NCBI GenBank assembly: GCA_963721725.1
Contig: CAVRLX010000013.1
Coordinates: 1-64,000 of the forward strand
Source of the DNA: RI-153 sp963721725
Lineage (GTDB): Bacteria; Chloroflexota; Anaerolineae; Caldilineales; Caldilineaceae
Direction: 5' to 3'
DNA: 64,000 nt
Shown: in pieces, positions 57,515-64,000 of the stretch
Layout: the number at the start of each line of letters is the position of its first letter
How positions within the stretch are numbered: the stretch's first letter is position 1
Program-made: the position numbers and the translations under genes
Notes under the pieces: model-generated
Databases searched by the model: none
Seen by the model: the letters and a program-made list of their open reading frames with translations, nothing else
What the model was told of the DNA's origin: nothing

Positions 57515-58444
57515 TTATAACCCAATCGAATGCAGATAGTCTCGATTACGCTGGGCGCTGGCTTTGGGGGTCCCCATGCCTGGCAAGATATCCTGCTCAA
57601 CGGTGATGTAGCCACTATACTTACGTTCGCGTAGCCACGTAAGTACCTCAGGGAAATCGACACACCCGCGCCCCAGTTCACAAAAAGCCCCATGCCGGAT
57701 CGCATCAAAATAGTCCCATTCCTCCTGAGCAGCGCGTAATCCCACCGCAGGATCATAATCCTTGAAATGAATATAGTCGATGCGGCTGGCAAAGCGATTG
57801 AGCGCGCCGAGGATGCTGCCGCAGTGGGCCGCGCCAAAGGCAAAGTGACCCGTATCGAAGACTAGCCCTAGCAGGTTTGGATCAGTTTTGTCCAACAACA
57901 GGGCGATCTCTTCCTCGGTTTCAATGTAGCCTGCACAATGATGATGAAAAACCGTACGCAGCCCGCTTGCTTCCTGTACCGCCTGGGCAATGCGATTTGC
58001 TCCCCGGGCACAGCTTTCCCAATCAGTCTCGCTCAACATCATCGCTGGCGTGACCCGCCCGGCGTTTTGGACACGCATCGGCTCGCTGCCGGCATCATCG
58101 GCCAATACCAAAAACGGGCGGATGCTCTGCCCCAACTGGTCCGCGGTGGCAGCCAACAATTTGGCCGTGCGTACAGCGGCTTCTTCCCCGGCGGCATGTG
58201 CCCCGGCGTCGCGCAATTTCACGCCCACGTAAGCCCCGGTCATGGTTAGCCCACGCTGGCGATAGACCGCAGCCACATCGGTGGGATCCGTGGGCATAAA
58301 GCCCCAATCGCCCAATTCGCTGCCGGTGTAGCCCGTCTCGGTCAATTCGTCGAGCATCTGGGTATAGTCAAAACGCCCGCCCTGCGTTCCCTCAAATTCC
58401 AGCGTTCCCCAAGAGCAGGGGGCGTTGCCGATGTGGATGGTCAT
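57515..58444 (-). CDS. iolE: Inosose dehydratase-like sugar isomerase/epimerase
   Basis: 310-residue TIM-barrel protein of the xylose isomerase-like superfamily. It begins MTIHIGNAPCSWGTLEFEG, as in IolE. Metal and substrate motifs include GDWGFMPTDP, VFHHHCAGYIETEEE, GLVFDTGHFAFG, IDYIHFKDYDP and YITVEQDI. IolE dehydrates scyllo-inosose to the diketone used by IolD. ATG 58444 is chosen on family length. It is the last of four inositol genes on this strand, 122 bases after the dehydrogenase gene. Isomerase activity on another ketose is the main alternative. Confidence 0.87.
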   Translation of the reverse strand: MTIHIGNAPCSWGTLEFEGTQGGRFDYTQMLDELTETGYTGSELGDWGFMPTDPTDVAAVYRQRGLTMTGAYVGVKLRDAGAHAAGEEAAVRTAKLLAATADQLGQSIRPFLVLADDAGSEPMRVQNAGRVTPAMMLSETDWESCARGANRIAQAVQEASGLRTVFHHHCAGYIETEEEIALLLDKTDPNLLGLVFDTGHFAFGAAHCGSILGALNRFASRIDYIHFKDYDPAVGLRAAQEEWDYFDAIRHGAFCELGRGCVDFPEVLTWLRERKYSGYITVEQDILPGMGTPKASAQRNRDYLHSIGL

Positions 58445-58566
58445 GGTGTTGTCCGTTTTGGTGATGGTGAATGGTGATCTTTGGCAATTAACCATTGATC
58501 ATTGGCAATTTTCTGTAAATGTACCGGAATGGTGAATGGTGAATGGCGAATGGTGTGATTGCCTCG

Positions 58567-59751
58567 TTATTCCTCCTTCTTGATCTTTTCCCACGCACCG
58601 CTTTTCCATGAAGCGATCATTGCTTCCTGCACCTGTGCCAGCCGCAGCGCATCAGCAAAACTGGGGGCGCGCTGCTTGCCCTCGGCTACGGAAAGCAGGA
58701 ACTGCGCGGCTTCGATGACTTTGAGATCTTCATAGCCAATACCGATGCCGTCACCGGGGTTGAAACGTCCGTGGAATGGGTATTTTGGTCCGCCTAATAA
58801 TGTCGTGTAGCCATCATGGAACCCCGCTTCGCCGGGGAGATAGACATCGAGTTCGTTCATACGCTCGAAATTCCATTTCAGCGCGCCTGCGGTCCCATTC
58901 ACCTCAAACGACATTTCACATTTGGGACCGTAGATGGCGCGACAGGTTTCGAAACTGCCCTGCACGCCATTTTCAAATGTCACCAGCGTGCCCACGTAAT
59001 CTTCATTTTCCACCGGCCCTGTGGGATCCCCAGGTTTGCCCAGCGAAAAATGTGTGCCTTGCCCGCGGGTGCCCTTTGGGCGCGGCAGGGGGCGTTCGCG
59101 AATGAAGGTGTGGCGGTTGCTGGTGACCTGTTTGATCGGACCCACCAGCATGTGGGCCATGTCCACCACGTGCGACATAATATCGCCCAGCACGCCCATG
59201 CCCGCCTGGTCCTCTTTGAAGCGCCACGTGAGCAACCCTTGGGGGTTGCTGCCATACATGGAAAAGAAGCGCCCGCGATAGTGGGTGAGCGTGCCCAGCC
59301 GGCCCTCTTCAATTAACTGTCTTGCATACTGCACCATGGGCGCCCAGCGGTAGTTGAAGCCCACAAAGCTCATGACCCCGGCTTCGCGCGCCAGCCGCTC
59401 GATTTCGGCGGTCTCCTGGGGAGAACGGCCCACGGGCTTTTCGCAAAAGACGTGCTTGCCCGCGGCGGTGGCGGCACGCACCATCTCCAGGTGCAGAAAG
59501 TTGGGCGAGGCGATGTTGACGATCTGCACGGCGGGGTGATCGATGACCTGCCGCCAGTCGGTCGTCCACTCTTCAAAGCCGAGGCGCGTCTGGGCCTCAC
59601 GGGCCCGACTCTCCACATCATCGGCACAGATCACCAGCCGCGCCGATACACCGCTGTCATAAAAACGATCATTTGCCTGGCGATAGGCTCGGCTGTGGGT
59701 CATGCCCATCCAGCCCATGCCGATGACGCCGATACCGAGGGGTTGAGTCAT
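58567..59751 (-). CDS. Gfo/Idh/MocA-family oxidoreductase (inositol dehydrogenase-like)
   Basis: 394 residues. N-terminal Rossmann motif IGVIGMGWMGMTHSRAY, then ASPNFLHLEMVRAATAAGKH, the substrate-side EKPVGRSP with the conserved Lys, and FNYRWAPMVQYARQL. The C-terminal domain includes GDIMSHVVDMAHMLVG with a conserved Asp/His pair. It would oxidise a cyclitol or sugar with NAD(P). The neighbours iolE, iolA and iolD make myo-inositol or scyllo-inositol a likely substrate. The family is broad, so an iolG name is not assigned. Confidence 0.88.
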   Translation of the reverse strand: MTQPLGIGVIGMGWMGMTHSRAYRQANDRFYDSGVSARLVICADDVESRAREAQTRLGFEEWTTDWRQVIDHPAVQIVNIASPNFLHLEMVRAATAAGKHVFCEKPVGRSPQETAEIERLAREAGVMSFVGFNYRWAPMVQYARQLIEEGRLGTLTHYRGRFFSMYGSNPQGLLTWRFKEDQAGMGVLGDIMSHVVDMAHMLVGPIKQVTSNRHTFIRERPLPRPKGTRGQGTHFSLGKPGDPTGPVENEDYVGTLVTFENGVQGSFETCRAIYGPKCEMSFEVNGTAGALKWNFERMNELDVYLPGEAGFHDGYTTLLGGPKYPFHGRFNPGDGIGIGYEDLKVIEAAQFLLSVAEGKQRAPSFADALRLAQVQEAMIASWKSGAWEKIKKEE

Positions 59752-59772
59752 GGGTAGCTCGCTTGCTCCTGA

Positions 59773-60009
59773 TCAAACTCTGATGTTGTTTGCCCGTCCG
59801 CTCCTTGACAAGGGGACAAGGTGAAAGGGTGACAAGGGGACTATGGCTATCGGCTTGATGATCCAGATGTAAAGCACATCCTCGGACTTTTCATAGACAA
59901 CAGTATGTTGGGCGATATCCCAGATGCACCAAGTTTCTAATACTTGATAGAGACCTTCGGCGGGAAATCCTTCAACAGTTAGTGCTAATTTTTCAATGCA
60001 ACCAAACAT
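59773..60009 (-). CDS. Small protein beside antitoxin-like gene (possible toxin)
   Basis: 78 residues: MFGCIEKLALTVEGFPAEGL, a Trp-rich middle (TWCIWDIAQHTVVYEKSE) and a C-terminal tail whose VPLSPFHLVPLS comes from a CACCTTGTCCCC-type simple repeat in the DNA. The HTVVYEKSEDVLYIW stretch is loosely like the core strand region of RelE/ParE toxins, but I cannot confirm the family. It starts 23 bases after the antitoxin-like gene, the usual antitoxin-toxin order. The repeat-encoded tail suggests loss of the original C-terminus. Confidence 0.4.
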   Translation of the reverse strand: MFGCIEKLALTVEGFPAEGLYQVLETWCIWDIAQHTVVYEKSEDVLYIWIIKPIAIVPLSPFHLVPLSRSGRANNIRV

Positions 60010-60032
60010 CTTCAGTTATAGGGACTAGGCAA

Positions 60033-60353
60033 TCAACTGCGTAGTCGTTGGCTTCCTGGCTGAACGTCAAGAGTCACATGCGCTGGCTTCGCCATTTTTG
60101 CACCAACGCGGCGTTTGACTTCGGCAAAGGGAATGGTGGGTTCACCTTTGGCCTTTATCTGGGTAAAGGCATCCAAAAGCAGTTGTAACCGACGGATTTC
60201 TGCCTGCTGCGCATCCCACTGATCCGCGTTCACCAGGACCGCTCTGCCAACTCTCGGTGAGTCAGCATGACAGGCGACTTTTGGATCTGGTCGAGAATCC
60301 TGATTGCCGATCTGTAATTCGCTTAGTGGCAGTATGGGTAGTGCAGTTCTCAT
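60033..60353 (-). CDS. Phd/YefM-type antitoxin-like protein with two compensating frame breaks
   Basis: The open frame gives a 106-residue product whose C-terminal half (GRAVLVNADQWDAQQAEIRR) fits a Phd/YefM antitoxin, but residues about 19-38 do not. In the neighbouring frame this stretch reads ILDQIQKSPVMLTHRELAE, which is the expected Phd/YefM core. So one base too many near 60297 and one too few near 60245 explain the mismatch. AGGAACA precedes ATG 60353. It would bind DNA and neutralise the product of the next gene. Confidence 0.6.
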   Translation of the reverse strand: MRTALPILPLSELQIGNQDSRPDPKVACHADSPRVGRAVLVNADQWDAQQAEIRRLQLLLDAFTQIKAKGEPTIPFAEVKRRVGAKMAKPAHVTLDVQPGSQRLRS

Positions 60354-60394
60354 AAAATGTTCCTCACCTCGTCATCTTGTCATCCGGTCATCCC

Positions 60395-61893
<1,499 letters not shown>

Positions 61894-61902
61894 CTTTCAG
61901 TT

Positions 61903-62379
61903 TTATTGGAAAATTTCTTCAATCGTTACGCTTAGGTTTGTTGCAGGGTCAATCACCGCACCCTGTGTAAATATCTGGGCTTCAGCATCTGGCGTATGAA
62001 CAGCTATCAGCTTATGCGTAGGCAGCACCAGCCAACACGATTGAACGCCAGCTTCAAAGTAGAGTTGCGTCTTATCAACCAATTCATTCAGGCTCTGGCT
62101 TGGCGACAGAATTTTCACAACCATCAGAGGCGGTGTGGAGACGCGCACTTCATCTTGCGTCCAATTTAACTTTATCTTTGGATAGAGCACTGTAACATCT
62201 GGGGTAAGTGGCGGCATGGTGTCGAGTGTTACCTCTGTAAAAACGCTATGGGTGGCTCCATACTTGATCAGTAGCTGGCTGCCAATCAACAACTCAAGTG
62301 CTCCGTGATTCCGGCTTGGCATCGGCTTCCCTCGTTCCTGCTCGTACTCTGAGATCGCCTCTGGGGCTGTAAGTGTCAT
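61903..62379 (-). CDS. Uma2-family (DUF820) endonuclease-like protein with altered active site
   Basis: 158 residues. Family features: SRNHGALELLIGSQLLIKYG, TPDVTVLYP (metal-binding Asp), KILSPSQSLNELVDKTQLYFEAGV and WLVLPTHKLIAVHTPD. In most Uma2 proteins the central motif reads EVLSPS or EILSPS with a catalytic Glu; here Lys takes its place (VVKILSPS), so nuclease activity is doubtful. GGAG precedes the ATG. It lies between iolD and iolA on the same strand, with no obvious link to inositol use. Uma2 genes are often multicopy and mobile in Chloroflexota and Cyanobacteria. Confidence 0.82.
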   Translation of the reverse strand: MTLTAPEAISEYEQERGKPMPSRNHGALELLIGSQLLIKYGATHSVFTEVTLDTMPPLTPDVTVLYPKIKLNWTQDEVRVSTPPLMVVKILSPSQSLNELVDKTQLYFEAGVQSCWLVLPTHKLIAVHTPDAEAQIFTQGAVIDPATNLSVTIEEIFQ

Positions 62380-62504
62380 CTTGTCACTCCTGACTCAAAT
62401 CAATCGCCACGCGCACAAGCATTATACATCACGGATGAGCGCTCTGCGGTCTCTGGAACACCCGCATTCCCGGAATGCTCGCCAGCCTCCGTGCCCTCTG
62501 TGGT

Positions 62505-64000
<1,496 letters not shown>

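Overview
The window is GC-rich, densely coded bacterial chromosome with no phage, plasmid, CRISPR, rRNA or tRNA genes that I can see. The gene style points to the phylum Chloroflexota, probably an Anaerolineae/Caldilineae-type heterotroph. Supporting signs are several Tat-plus-lipobox solute-binding proteins (RRDFLR then LxxC), a Rieske / cytochrome b / dihaem cytochrome c complex, large secreted or cell-wall multidomain proteins, and many short intergenic palindromes. The phylum is inferred from this style, not from a marker gene. At least 20 single-base frame breaks in 15 otherwise well-conserved genes look like residual sequencing or assembly indels, because about half can be pinned to one base too many in a run of 2-4 identical bases. 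These genes are annotated as single CDSs.

Layout. 1-3.1 kb (minus): sugar-acid uptake and use (D-galactonate dehydratase, sugar-binding lipoprotein, ABC permease). 3.5-8.6 kb: a secreted clan-A glycosidase, a glycosyltransferase, a SanA-like protein and a HAD hydrolase. 8.6-11.8 kb: valS behind a consensus promoter and a T-box leader. 11.9-15.6 kb: a heterodimeric ABC exporter. 16.1-19.7 kb: Rieske / cytochrome b / cytochrome c operon. 20.0-23.1 kb: arsenic genes arsR, arsN-like and arsM, then an MFS transporter. 23.1-28.5 kb: two divergent citrate synthases (one with an HTH domain), a cupin and two tandem branched-chain aminotransferases. 28.5-31.3 kb: a glycosidase-like / 4xSH3 / M23 peptidase fusion. 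31.4-35.8 kb: a sugar-acid operon (YjhG-type dehydratase, double GNAT protein, ThDP PYR-domain protein, amidohydrolase). 35.9-38.8 kb: M16 peptidase lipoprotein. 39.0-41.9 kb: P-type ATPase under a yybP-ykoY (Mn2+) riboswitch. 42.0-52.8 kb: peptide-type ABC importer with two paralogous binding proteins flanking a PEP-hydrolase-family/UPF0261 pair. 53.0-57.3 kb: FtsX-type permease and small proteins. 57.5-64 kb: myo-inositol catabolism (iolE, iolG-like, iolA, iolD), interrupted by a small toxin-antitoxin-like pair and a Uma2 protein.

Together the genes describe an aerobic or microaerobic scavenger of plant/polymer-derived sugars, sugar acids and inositol. Uptake proteins are typically followed by strong stem-loops before the permease or next gene. 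Regulation visible in the DNA includes a Val T-box, a Mn riboswitch, two ArsR boxes and a palindrome in front of the HTH-citrate synthase.

Intergenic DNA carries several families of palindromic repeats. The best is a four-copy element with 17-18-bp arms (GGTGCGACGCACTCGCCA and its complement). Several of these palindromes supply the last codons or the stop codon of neighbouring genes.
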